Below, one piece after another: positions 8,855-15,276 of a stretch of 15,402 nt of DNA (positions are counted from its first letter, which is position 1; each line of letters starts with the position of its first letter). The DNA comes from Alphaproteobacteria bacterium (lineage in GTDB: Bacteria; Pseudomonadota; Alphaproteobacteria; Rs-D84), in the NCBI GenBank assembly GCA_017937735.1, contig JAGBCZ010000022.1:1-15402 (forward strand). Reading direction: 5' to 3'. A program made the position numbers and the translations under genes. The notes under the pieces were generated by a model. It was not told where the DNA came from, made no database searches, and saw only the letters and a list, made by a program, of their open reading frames with translations.

Positions 8855-8864
8855 GGAATAACAG

Positions 8865-9611
8865 ATGAAAATAATAAATGCATTTTTATCTTTGCTGTTA
8901 TTATTTGTGGGGACTGCATTTGCAGATGTGGCGGCGTTACAGTGCAAAAGTTCAGAACAAAAGACTATTTTTTCATGTGGTGATTTTTCTGTGGATGCGC
9001 CTAATGGTCTGGATGACGAGGTGTTTATTTTTGCACCGTGTGTTGCGCCCACTGGATATGCGTTTGGTGGGTGGAAAGTTGAAAATATGGGGGTTGTTTT
9101 TAATGTTGCAACGTATTTTAACGCAATGATGAATCCACCCCAGGACCCTGTGATTGTCGGAGATGTAAATTTAGTTGCAAATTGGATTCCGCTGATTGAT
9201 ATAGATACTTTTTCCGTAAAGGAAAAGGTGGTTGGCTTTTTATATAACCCAGAATTAAATAAAGTTTATTATGAATTTGCATCTGGTGGTATTGTGTTAA
9301 ATACAATTTGTTCATCAGAAGATGTTGGAGATGGGGTTGCAAATATAACTGTTGATGGTGAGGTGGGGACATTGCCGACTGCATCCAATGCAGTTGATTT
9401 ATCAACGCCTGGGGATACATGTTGGGTTGGTATTGATGCGCCAAATGGTGATGGTATGAAATATATTTCGATTGGAACGGATTCTGATTGTCAAAATTCA
9501 TGCGCAGAATTGCCGATTATGTTGCCGTTATACAGATATGCGGAACCGGGGGATGCAACGGTTTATGATGCGGTTATATCACAAATGTTGTCGGTAATGC
9601 TTGGGAAATAG
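8865..9611 (+). CDS. Small secreted GW-module protein, 3' end apparently frameshifted
   Basis: As it stands this encodes 248 residues. A clean signal peptide (hydrophobic LSLLLLFVG, cleavage after AFA at residue 20) leads into a single module with Cys27, Cys38 and Cys59 and the GW pair at Gly69-Trp70 (YAFGGWKVEN), then NVATYFN. This matches the B modules of the giant upstream protein (FDCG...C...FVGWxIDG...NVGDTLNW). A Cys-rich second half follows, with TICSS, DTCWVG, and CQNSC. The AAGGA Shine-Dalgarno at 8853-8857 overlaps the preceding stop, leaving a 10-nt gap, so it is co-transcribed with and presumably functionally tied to the giant protein. The reading frame ends at TAG 9609-9611, but a coding-like tail lies in the -1 frame just after it (see next entry). 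Function unknown. Confidence 0.8.
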   Translation: MKIINAFLSLLLLFVGTAFADVAALQCKSSEQKTIFSCGDFSVDAPNGLDDEVFIFAPCVAPTGYAFGGWKVENMGVVFNVATYFNAMMNPPQDPVIVGDVNLVANWIPLIDIDTFSVKEKVVGFLYNPELNKVYYEFASGGIVLNTICSSEDVGDGVANITVDGEVGTLPTASNAVDLSTPGDTCWVGIDAPNGDGMKYISIGTDSDCQNSCAELPIMLPLYRYAEPGDATVYDAVISQMLSVMLGK

Positions 9612-9688
9612 TACCTGTGGTGGTGCGGGGCGATTCGGTTTATAATGTGTATGCCGTTTGGGACATATACAATAAACACAGATTTTAA
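9593..9688 (+). pseudogene. Out-of-frame C-terminal tail of the small GW protein
   Basis: In the frame starting at 9593 the DNA reads GNAWEIVPVVVRGDSVYNVY, then AVWDIYNKHRF and TAA at 9686-9688. This resembles how the giant protein's A modules end (SDSVNDVYAFFVEV). Adding one G to the GG at 9593-9594 joins this tail to ...ISQMLS and gives an uninterrupted protein of 274 residues. The simplest reading is a one-base deletion, either real or an assembly or sequencing error in a G run. Confidence 0.6.
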
Positions 9689-9719
9689 AAGTTAAGAATT
9701 CATTTCTTTCGTAATTTGT

Positions 9720-9744
9720 GTGGATGTTATGTCCCACCTTTTTT
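9720..9744 (+). terminator. Possible rho-independent terminator after the secreted-protein genes
   Basis: GTGGAT pairs with GTCCCAC through a 6-bp stem with one bulged C and a GTTAT loop, followed by C and six T. It sits 32 nt past the restored stop at 9688 and before the hisS promoter. The stem is short and imperfect, so this is a weak call. Confidence 0.4.
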
Positions 9745-9868
9745 ATTGAAAAGACTTGAATTTTTTAAAATTTGTATTAAAATTTTAGGGAAATGATTAA
9801 AAATTTATATATCTTTTCTGTTTTTCATCACACCCATTTGGGTGGTTATTAGCATATTGTATTTTTTG

Positions 9869-9877
9869 TGATATAAT
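9869..9877 (+). promoter_or_regulatory. Extended -10 promoter of hisS
   Basis: TGATATAAT is a perfect TGnTATAAT element with no clear -35. It predicts a start near 9884 and a leader of about 46 nt before the hisS ATG, which has a TAGGAA Shine-Dalgarno at about 9918-9923. The 120 nt upstream are rich in A and T tracts that could act as an UP-like element. Apart from this promoter and the possible terminator, I see nothing in the 9689-9929 gap. Confidence 0.6.
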
Positions 9878-9929
9878 TGACATTGGAATAATGTCGCAGG
9901 TTTTCATATATAAGATATAGGAATAAAAA

Positions 9930-11231
9930 ATGGATTTAAAACCAACAAAACCATTATCAGGTTTTATAGAATTGTTACCAACACAGCAGCGTTGCTTTGA
10001 CTATTGTACGGCACGCATGTTAAATGTGCTGAAATTGTCTGGGTTTAATCAACTGGATTTGCCGGCAATTGAACGTGCCGAAGTTTTAACGGATAAAGAT
10101 AATTGGGATGAAATTGAAACACAGATGTTCTTGTTTCAAAAGGGCGATACAAAGATGGGATTGCGATATGATGGAACGGTTGGGCTGTCTCGTTATGTTG
10201 CAGGGCACCTCAATGATTTGACTTTCCCGTTTCGCGCCAGTCAGTTTTCAAAACGATATCGTGGCGAACGTGCGCAACGTGGGCGTTATCGTGAATTTTA
10301 TCAGATGGATATGGATATAATGGGTATAAATTCGCTGTCAACGAATTATGATGCAGAAATTATATCTGTTATTCAACGTACGTTAAATTCTGTGTCTGAA
10401 TTTATTGGTGACAATAAAGTGTCTATTGGTTCAAGACTGTTCTGGGATGCGTTGTTTGATTATTTGGAAATGGATGCAAATCAGAAAAAAGACGTCTTTG
10501 TTTTAATCGACAAAAAGGATAAAATGGGTGATGATGACTTTGCCGAAGGTCTGCGTGATACATTAAATGATGTAAAAAAAGAAAATCAAATTAAATCAGT
10601 GTTTACAAATGGTTGTTCGGAATTCTTAAACAAATCTGATAAGTTAGATGCGGCGATTTCAGAACTGAATGAGTTTATGAAAACATTAGAGACATTTGGT
10701 GTAAAAAATGCTGAAATTGATTTGTCTATTACACGTGGTTTGGCATATTACACCGGTTTGGTGTTTGAATTTAAGTCATTAAGATATCCAGACTTGGGCA
10801 CTGTGGCCGGTGGTGGTCGTTATGCTGACTTGGCGGGTAAATTTAGCAAAACAAAAATCATTGGTGTTGGTGCGGCGATTGGATTTTCAAGAATCTTTGT
10901 TGCATTGATGGAATTGGGTAAGATTGATTTAAGTCAGTTTGAATCACCTGTTGATGTTGCTGTGTTGTGTATGGGTAATGAAAATTTATCGTATGCTGTA
11001 TCTATTTTAAATGTCTTGCGTGATGAAAATATCGCATCCGTGGCGTATTTAGATGCGGAAAAGAAGTTTAAAAACCAAATCGAATATGCGGATAAAATAA
11101 AATCTAAATTCAGTATGATAATCGGCGAAGATGAAGCAAAAAATAAACTTGTATCGCTGAAAAATATGCAGTCTGGTGATCAACAAACACTGTCTTTGTC
11201 TGATGCAATAAAAAACATAAGGGCTATGTAA
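9930..11231 (+). CDS. hisS: Histidyl-tRNA synthetase
   Basis: Class II aminoacyl-tRNA synthetase that charges tRNA-His. Motif 1 lies in the N-terminal 60 residues. Motif 2 is at about 101-132, with FRASQFSKRYRGERAQRGRY then REFYQMDMDIMG. The histidine-binding loop is ITRGLAYYTG (267-276) and motif 3 is GVGAAIGFSRI (312-322) after AGGGRYADL. A C-terminal anticodon-binding domain starts near 340 (PVDVAVLCMG). The 433-residue length is normal. Motif 2 (GRYREFYQMDMD) and LRYDGTVGLSRYV differ from the GRYRQFHQ type of E. coli and recall the alphaproteobacterial and archaeal/eukaryotic style; that is from memory, not alignment. The stop overlaps the prfA start by one base (TAATG), and this gene pairing is seen in several alphaproteobacteria. 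Confidence 0.95.
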   Translation: MDLKPTKPLSGFIELLPTQQRCFDYCTARMLNVLKLSGFNQLDLPAIERAEVLTDKDNWDEIETQMFLFQKGDTKMGLRYDGTVGLSRYVAGHLNDLTFPFRASQFSKRYRGERAQRGRYREFYQMDMDIMGINSLSTNYDAEIISVIQRTLNSVSEFIGDNKVSIGSRLFWDALFDYLEMDANQKKDVFVLIDKKDKMGDDDFAEGLRDTLNDVKKENQIKSVFTNGCSEFLNKSDKLDAAISELNEFMKTLETFGVKNAEIDLSITRGLAYYTGLVFEFKSLRYPDLGTVAGGGRYADLAGKFSKTKIIGVGAAIGFSRIFVALMELGKIDLSQFESPVDVAVLCMGNENLSYAVSILNVLRDENIASVAYLDAEKKFKNQIEYADKIKSKFSMIIGEDEAKNKLVSLKNMQSGDQQTLSLSDAIKNIRAM

Positions 11232-12295
11232 TGATTGTTGAACAAAAATTAAAAGATATTCAATCTAGATTTGCGGATATCGAAACGCAAATGAATTCTG
11301 GTACGGTTGCTGGTGATGAACTGACCAGACTGTCCAAGGAATATTCAAGATTGGCTGAAATTATTCCGCTGATAAACGAATATTTTCAAATTGTGGCGGG
11401 GATTGCAGATGCTCGTGAAATGCAAAGTGATGCAGAATTACGCGAAATCGCAACAGAACAGTTGCATGAATTAAATCATCGTCTGCCTGATGTTGAAAAG
11501 AATTTACAAATTGCGTTGTTGCCACGTGATGATGCTGATGATAACAGTGTAATTATGGAAATTCGTGCTGGTGTTGGTGGCGAAGAATCTGCATTGTTTG
11601 CGGGCGATTTGTATAATCAATATAAATCTTATGCGTTGCGCCAAGGTTGGAAAGTAGAGGTTATCGAAGAAAACGCAACGTCACTGCGTGGATATAAAGA
11701 AATAGTCTTTAAAATTGATGGTGCAGGGGCGTATGGTCGTATGAAGTTTGAATCCGGGATTCATCGTGTACAGCGTGTGCCAGAAACCGAAGCGGGTGGC
11801 CGTATTCATACCAGTGCAGCGTCTGTTGCTGTTATGCCAGAAGCCAAGGAAATAGACGTTGTTATCGAAGATAAAGATATTCGTATTGATATTTTTCGTG
11901 CGTCTGGGGCAGGTGGTCAGCACGTTAATAAAACCGACAGTGCAATACGTATTACACATTTTCCAACAGGGATTGTTGTAACATGTCAGAATGAACGCAG
12001 TCAGTTACAGAATAAAATTGCAGCAATGTCTGTATTGCGTTCTAAACTGTATGAAAAACAGCGCTTGGAACAGGAAAGTGCCAACAATGCGTCACGTCAG
12101 TCGATGGTCGGTTCGGGTGATCGCAGTGAAAAAATCCGTACCTATAATTTTCCAGAACAACGTGTGACAGATCATCGTATTAAGTTAACGTTGTACAAAT
12201 TGGATGATATTCTAGCAGGTGGTTCTGCGTTGGATGAAATGATTGATGCGCTGATTGCGGCAGATCAATTGGAACGTTTGGCAAATATGGAGTGA
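11231..12295 (+). CDS. prfA: Peptide chain release factor 1
   Basis: Recognises UAA and UAG in the ribosomal A site and triggers release of the finished peptide. The catalytic GGQ lies at 228-230 (SGAGGQHVNKTDSAIR). The stop-codon-reading tripeptide is Pro184-Glu185-Thr186 in RVPETEAGGRIHTSA; PxT marks RF1, not RF2 (SPF). The middle residue varies, being Ala in E. coli and Asp in many alphaproteobacteria. The N-terminal coiled domain, GVGGEESALFAGDLY (114-128) and the C-terminal RTYNFPEQRVTDHR (303-316) are all in place, and 354 residues is standard. Translation is coupled to hisS through TAATG. The usual partner prmC, the methylase of the GGQ glutamine, does not follow; a short unknown ORF does. 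Confidence 0.97.
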   Translation: MIVEQKLKDIQSRFADIETQMNSGTVAGDELTRLSKEYSRLAEIIPLINEYFQIVAGIADAREMQSDAELREIATEQLHELNHRLPDVEKNLQIALLPRDDADDNSVIMEIRAGVGGEESALFAGDLYNQYKSYALRQGWKVEVIEENATSLRGYKEIVFKIDGAGAYGRMKFESGIHRVQRVPETEAGGRIHTSAASVAVMPEAKEIDVVIEDKDIRIDIFRASGAGGQHVNKTDSAIRITHFPTGIVVTCQNERSQLQNKIAAMSVLRSKLYEKQRLEQESANNASRQSMVGSGDRSEKIRTYNFPEQRVTDHRIKLTLYKLDDILAGGSALDEMIDALIAADQLERLANME

Positions 12296-12299
12296 TGCT

Positions 12300-12590
12300 G
12301 TGCGACGTTGTGCAACGATAAAAGCTGTTTATACATTGTGTGAAAGGGCGCTTGGAGGGAAGGCGCCCGCTGAATATTCGCTGTATGAAAAGCAGTTGCG
12401 TTTTCAGCGTAGTACATTGCGTAATTGTTGGCAGTCGTATAATGATTTTGTGTTGCATCAAGCGGATGTTCGGGATTGGATTTTAGAGTTCGAGCAAAAT
12501 GGCGGATTTGATAAAATTGTCGCCGATACTTGGCGATGGTGCCTGGGTATAAATAAAAGGTTGCCTGTAAGGATTGTGAAGCAACGTTAA
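12300..12590 (+). CDS. Small protein of unknown function downstream of prfA
   Basis: I do not recognise this 96-residue product. The GTG at 12300, 4 nt past the prfA stop, is the preferred start; a TTG at 12255 in the same frame would lie inside prfA. The sequence is basic and rich in Trp, Arg and Cys, with CERALGGKAP near the start, LRFQRSTLRNCWQSY in the middle, then WILEFEQNGGFDKI and a basic tail ending RIVKQR. No signal peptide or membrane segment is seen. It looks like a helical cytoplasmic protein, possibly nucleic-acid binding (a guess). It is tightly linked to hisS and prfA and ends 2 nt before a strong terminator, which supports it being the true last gene of the operon. Confidence 0.6.
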   Translation: MRRCATIKAVYTLCERALGGKAPAEYSLYEKQLRFQRSTLRNCWQSYNDFVLHQADVRDWILEFEQNGGFDKIVADTWRWCLGINKRLPVRIVKQR

Positions 12591-12591
12591 T

Positions 12592-12619
12592 AAAAAAACC
12601 GCCATTTGGCGGTTTTTTT
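12592..12619. terminator. Strong bidirectional rho-independent terminator
   Basis: A perfect 12-bp stem, A7CCGCC paired with GGCGGT7, closes an ATTT loop. It sits between the convergent ends of the hisS-prfA operon (stop at 12588-12590) and the outer-membrane barrel gene (stop at 12625-12627) and should end both. Confidence 0.92.
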
Positions 12620-12624
12620 ATTTT

Positions 12625-13704
12625 TTAGAACAGGTATTTTATGTTTATGTTTCCAAACCATCCGTACATGTCGCCATCGTGGCGGCCAACGCTGGCGTGG
12701 ATGTTTGTGTTGTAAACGCTTTTGCCAATGCTGATTGCGTATTCAAAGTATTCTGTGTTGTTTAGGTTGACTGTGTTGGTTGTGTTTATAATTGTGTCAC
12801 CATCGTTTGCGAATGTCATGATGTATTGCACGCTTAACTTGCCGAACCAGCCATTGCCAATATGTTTTATTGCCTGTAATTCAGGCGATGTTTTAAATAT
12901 GTTAAAGTTTTTATTGTGTAATCTGTCGCCAGATGCGGATGTGTAATCGTCTGATTGAATCCATGTGTATTCGGCGTTTATTGTTGGGCGCAAGATAAAA
13001 CTGTTGTCTAATACGATGTCATAAGACAGACCTGCGGCGGCGCCGAACCAGAAGCTTGTATAATTATCTGTGCCGAATTTGTTTTGTGATGAATTATCAA
13101 GTACGCCGGCTGTAATGTTTGTATTGATGGCGAATTTGTTATGATAAAATCCGTTAAATACGCCCAAGAAACCGCCTTGGGAATCGGTGTTTATATCGTT
13201 GTTGGTTTGTTCGCTGTGTATATAGCCCGAATTTATACCCCAGTTGTGGGTAAATATACCGAATTTGGATTGCTTGCCAGATAGTCCGGCCATGATTAAA
13301 TCGTTTTTGTTGCTTATTGGTGCGATGTTATTAAATTTTATGTCGCTGTTTGTGTGTTGCCAATTTAACCAAATGTTTGATAATGCTGCGAATTGTGTGT
13401 CGCCGCCGCTGCGTCCCATTGTGCCGTCTTCGTTAAATTCGCCGTACATTAGTTCTGTACCGTACATTGGTGCGTGCCCATATAGGTCGGGTGTGTTTAT
13501 GATTGCGGTGGATTGTTTTTTGTTAAACGTGTTTTGATTTTGTAATCCAAATCCATTAAATGCGGCTTGTGTTATTGTGTGTTGAAAAGAGCTGATGTTG
13601 TGTGCAGAAATTGCATTTGTGTATGTGTGTGGGGTGTATTGATTTGCGTGCGCGTATGTGCCCAAGGCCAACACTAATACAGCTGTTGATATAGTTTTTG
13701 TCAT
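12625..13704 (-). CDS. Autotransporter-type outer-membrane beta-barrel protein, passenger-less
   Basis: Residues 1-20 are a signal peptide (ISTAVLVLALGTYAHA, cut before NQY). Residues 21-~100 are a short Asn/Thr/Gln-rich segment, too small for a usual passenger. From about residue 105 onward, alternating hydrophobic and polar strands run to the end. Features typical of an autotransporter barrel are SFWFGAAAGLSYDIVLDNSF (217-236), ILRPTINAEYTWIQSD (237-252), HASVGRHDGDMYGWFGNI (336-353) and a C-terminal Phe (KYLF), the usual outer-membrane assembly signal. It is probably a stand-alone porin- or adhesin-like barrel of unknown substrate. A strong Shine-Dalgarno, AAAGGAG (minus strand of 13710-13716), lies 5 nt before ATG 13704. 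It is transcribed alone and divergently from aroK. Confidence 0.85.
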   Translation of the reverse strand: MTKTISTAVLVLALGTYAHANQYTPHTYTNAISAHNISSFQHTITQAAFNGFGLQNQNTFNKKQSTAIINTPDLYGHAPMYGTELMYGEFNEDGTMGRSGGDTQFAALSNIWLNWQHTNSDIKFNNIAPISNKNDLIMAGLSGKQSKFGIFTHNWGINSGYIHSEQTNNDINTDSQGGFLGVFNGFYHNKFAINTNITAGVLDNSSQNKFGTDNYTSFWFGAAAGLSYDIVLDNSFILRPTINAEYTWIQSDDYTSASGDRLHNKNFNIFKTSPELQAIKHIGNGWFGKLSVQYIMTFANDGDTIINTTNTVNLNNTEYFEYAISIGKSVYNTNIHASVGRHDGDMYGWFGNINIKYLF

Positions 13705-13732
13705 GGATGCTCCTTTCGCTGATGTTATATGT

Positions 13733-13741
13733 ATTATATCA
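13733..13741 (-). promoter_or_regulatory. Extended -10 promoter of the barrel gene
   Basis: Read on the minus strand, this is TGATATAAT, identical to the hisS element. It predicts a start near 13726, giving a leader of about 22 nt that contains the AAAGGAG Shine-Dalgarno. No clear -35 was found. Confidence 0.6.
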
Positions 13742-13776
13742 TAAAAATAGTAATTTTAAAACGTTATTGATTTTTA

Positions 13777-13805
13777 TTGTGAAAATGTTCGTTTTTGGTT
13801 AGAAT
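13777..13805 (+). promoter_or_regulatory. Sigma-70-type promoter of aroK-mscL
   Basis: TTGTGA (13777-13782) and TAGAAT (13800-13805) are separated by 17 bp. The predicted start, near 13812, is only a few nt before the ATG at 13816. The upstream in-frame TTG at 13795 lies inside the promoter and would not be on this transcript, which settles the start in favour of the ATG. Confidence 0.55.
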
Positions 13806-13815
13806 ATGTGTCGTT

Positions 13816-14364
13816 ATGGAAAATGAAAACGATAATTTTATAGATAGGCCGGTTGTTATGGTCGGTTTGATGGGGGCGGGCAAAACCAGTGTTGGTCGTG
13901 CCTTGGCACGCAGGCTGGGGATACCGTTTGTTGATTCTGACAAGGAAATCGAAGCGGCGGCTGGGTGCAGTGTGGTTGATATTTTTGCATTGTATGGCGA
14001 AGATGAATTTCGCCGTGTTGAACAGCGTGTTATCGAAAGGATTTTAGATACGCCGCCTGCGTTAAAGGTTATTTCTACGGGCGAGGGGGCGTTTATCACG
14101 CCTGCGGTTCGTCAGATGGTGCTGGACAGGGCGTTGTCGATATGGTTAAAGGCAGATTTGGATTTGTTGGTAAAACGTACGGGGACACGTGATACGCGTC
14201 CGCAGCTATTAAACACGGACAGTCGTAAAATTTTAGAGCAGTTGATATCGGAGCGTTATCAGACGTATGCGCAGGCGGATATAACAGTGGAAACAAGGGA
14301 TGAAAATTTACGTAAAACTTTGTCGAAAGTAATACGTGGAATCGAAGATTATTCTAATAAATAA
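13816..14364 (+). CDS. aroK: Shikimate kinase
   Basis: Phosphorylates shikimate with ATP in the pathway to chorismate and aromatic amino acids, in the cytoplasm. With ATG 13816 as start it has 182 residues, normal for the family. The Walker A motif is GLMGAGKT (17-24), the shikimate and Mg-binding acidic pair is Asp40 and Asp42 (FVDSDKEIE), the family FRRVE is at 65-69, the lid Arg is in DTRPQLL (126-132), and the adenine-side Arg is in SERYQTY (145-151). The usual GGG that contacts shikimate reads Gly89-Glu90-Gly91 (STGEGAF), an unusual change. No Shine-Dalgarno is seen. In many alphaproteobacteria aroB follows aroK; here mscL follows after 14 nt. Confidence 0.93.
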   Translation: MENENDNFIDRPVVMVGLMGAGKTSVGRALARRLGIPFVDSDKEIEAAAGCSVVDIFALYGEDEFRRVEQRVIERILDTPPALKVISTGEGAFITPAVRQMVLDRALSIWLKADLDLLVKRTGTRDTRPQLLNTDSRKILEQLISERYQTYAQADITVETRDENLRKTLSKVIRGIEDYSNK

Positions 14365-14378
14365 ACAAGGGGTAAAAA

Positions 14379-14951
14379 ATGGCTAAAAAGAATAATATAT
14401 TTAAAGAATTTAGTTCTTTTGTTCAACGTGGTAATGCGATAGATATGGCTGTCGGTATCATTGTTGGTAGTGTTATGACCAGTGTTGTAAATTCGCTGGT
14501 GAAAGATGTTATTATGCCACCAATTGGTTTGTTGGTTGGGGGTGTTGATTTTTCACAGTGGTTCTTTGTGCTGGGTGGTGGTACGGCCGGTGCGACATAT
14601 GAAACAATTGCGCAGGCGCAGGCCGCGGGTGCAACTACGCTGAATTTAGGTTTGTTCTTAAATTCTGTGGTCAGTTTCTTTATAACAATGTTTGCGATAT
14701 TCTTGTTTGTGCGCACCATGAACAAGATGCGTGATAAAAAGCCTGCAAATACACGGGCGTGTCCGTATTGTAAGTCTAATATCAGCAATTCTGCAACAAA
14801 ATGTGCATTTTGTTGTTCTGATGTAGATCCGGTTGAGACAGGTGTGGTCGAAGAAAGCGAACTGAAAAAAGGGTTGAAAAGTTTAAAGAAAGTTGCTGTT
14901 GACGTTGCGTCCGACTCTGTATCGAAAATCAAAAAGATTACAAAGCGTTAA
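14379..14951 (+). CDS. mscL: Large-conductance mechanosensitive channel with C-terminal zinc-ribbon-like extension
   Basis: Inner-membrane pentameric channel that opens on membrane tension to release solutes during osmotic downshock. The N-terminal helix (NIFKEFSSFVQRGN) and pore-lining TM1 (about 20-48, DMAVGIIVGSVMTSVV, ending VIMPPIGLLVGG) are highly typical. A periplasmic loop covers about 57-88 and TM2 about 90-114 (FFITMFAIFLFV). At 190 residues it is roughly 50 longer than the E. coli protein (136). The extra part carries Cys128-x-x-Cys131 and Cys142-x-x-Cys145, spaced like a zinc ribbon, then a Lys-rich tail with helical character. Similar Cys tails occur in some other MscL proteins (from memory). 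The AAGGGG Shine-Dalgarno at 14367-14372 fixes the ATG. It is probably co-transcribed with aroK. Confidence 0.95.
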   Translation: MAKKNNIFKEFSSFVQRGNAIDMAVGIIVGSVMTSVVNSLVKDVIMPPIGLLVGGVDFSQWFFVLGGGTAGATYETIAQAQAAGATTLNLGLFLNSVVSFFITMFAIFLFVRTMNKMRDKKPANTRACPYCKSNISNSATKCAFCCSDVDPVETGVVEESELKKGLKSLKKVAVDVASDSVSKIKKITKR

Positions 14952-14980
14952 GTTTTGTTTGTGATAATTTAAATAAACTA

Positions 14981-15009
14981 AAAAAAGCGGACGTTTTGTT
15001 CGCTTTTTT
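14981..15009. terminator. Rho-independent terminator after mscL
   Basis: A 12-bp stem (A6GCGGAC with GTTCGCT6, one G-T wobble) closes a GTTTT loop. It lies 29 nt past the mscL stop. The flanking A and T tracts would let it also stop transcription from the right. Confidence 0.88.
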
Positions 15010-15260
15010 AGTGTGGGTAATTTTGTAGCAGGGCAGATTATGTATAGTTTTGCAAGGTGTTAGATTTGCTTGTCGGTAGAGTGGTGTTTGTTTTTGGTGT
15101 GCGGGTATATTTGTATGTATTTGTGTGTTGTGTGTGGCGGATTAAAAATAAATCCGGTTGATAGATTCTGATGTGTTGTGGTGTAAATAAAATTATTTGT
15201 AGCGGGGTGTAAAATACAAAAGTGCCAGAAAACCGCAGGGCGTACAATATTATAAAGGCG

Positions 15261-15276
15261 CATAATGTATATTATG
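15261..15276. promoter_or_regulatory. Operator-like palindrome CATAAT-GTAT-ATTATG
   Basis: Perfect 6-bp arms flank a 4-nt spacer. The AT-rich arms and short spacing look more like a protein-binding site than a terminator. It overlaps the left arm of the larger inverted repeat and sits 10 nt before a possible -10 element. Confidence 0.35.

Noticed and set aside
9602..9614. Programmed -1 ribosomal frameshift site at TTGGGAAATAG
   Set aside because: The zero frame reads CTT GGG AAA TAG, which does not have the X-XXY-YYZ phase, and re-pairing after the slip would be poor. A one-base indel explains the data better.
9831..9844. CACCC-ATTT-GGGTG hairpin upstream of hisS as terminator or riboswitch
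   Set aside because: The stem is only 5 bp, no T tract follows directly, and it lies upstream of the predicted hisS transcription start.
14423..14932. 169-codon open frame on the minus strand opposite mscL
   Set aside because: mscL on the plus strand is unmistakable; the antisense translation has no motif and no ribosome site. It is a shadow of the coding frame.
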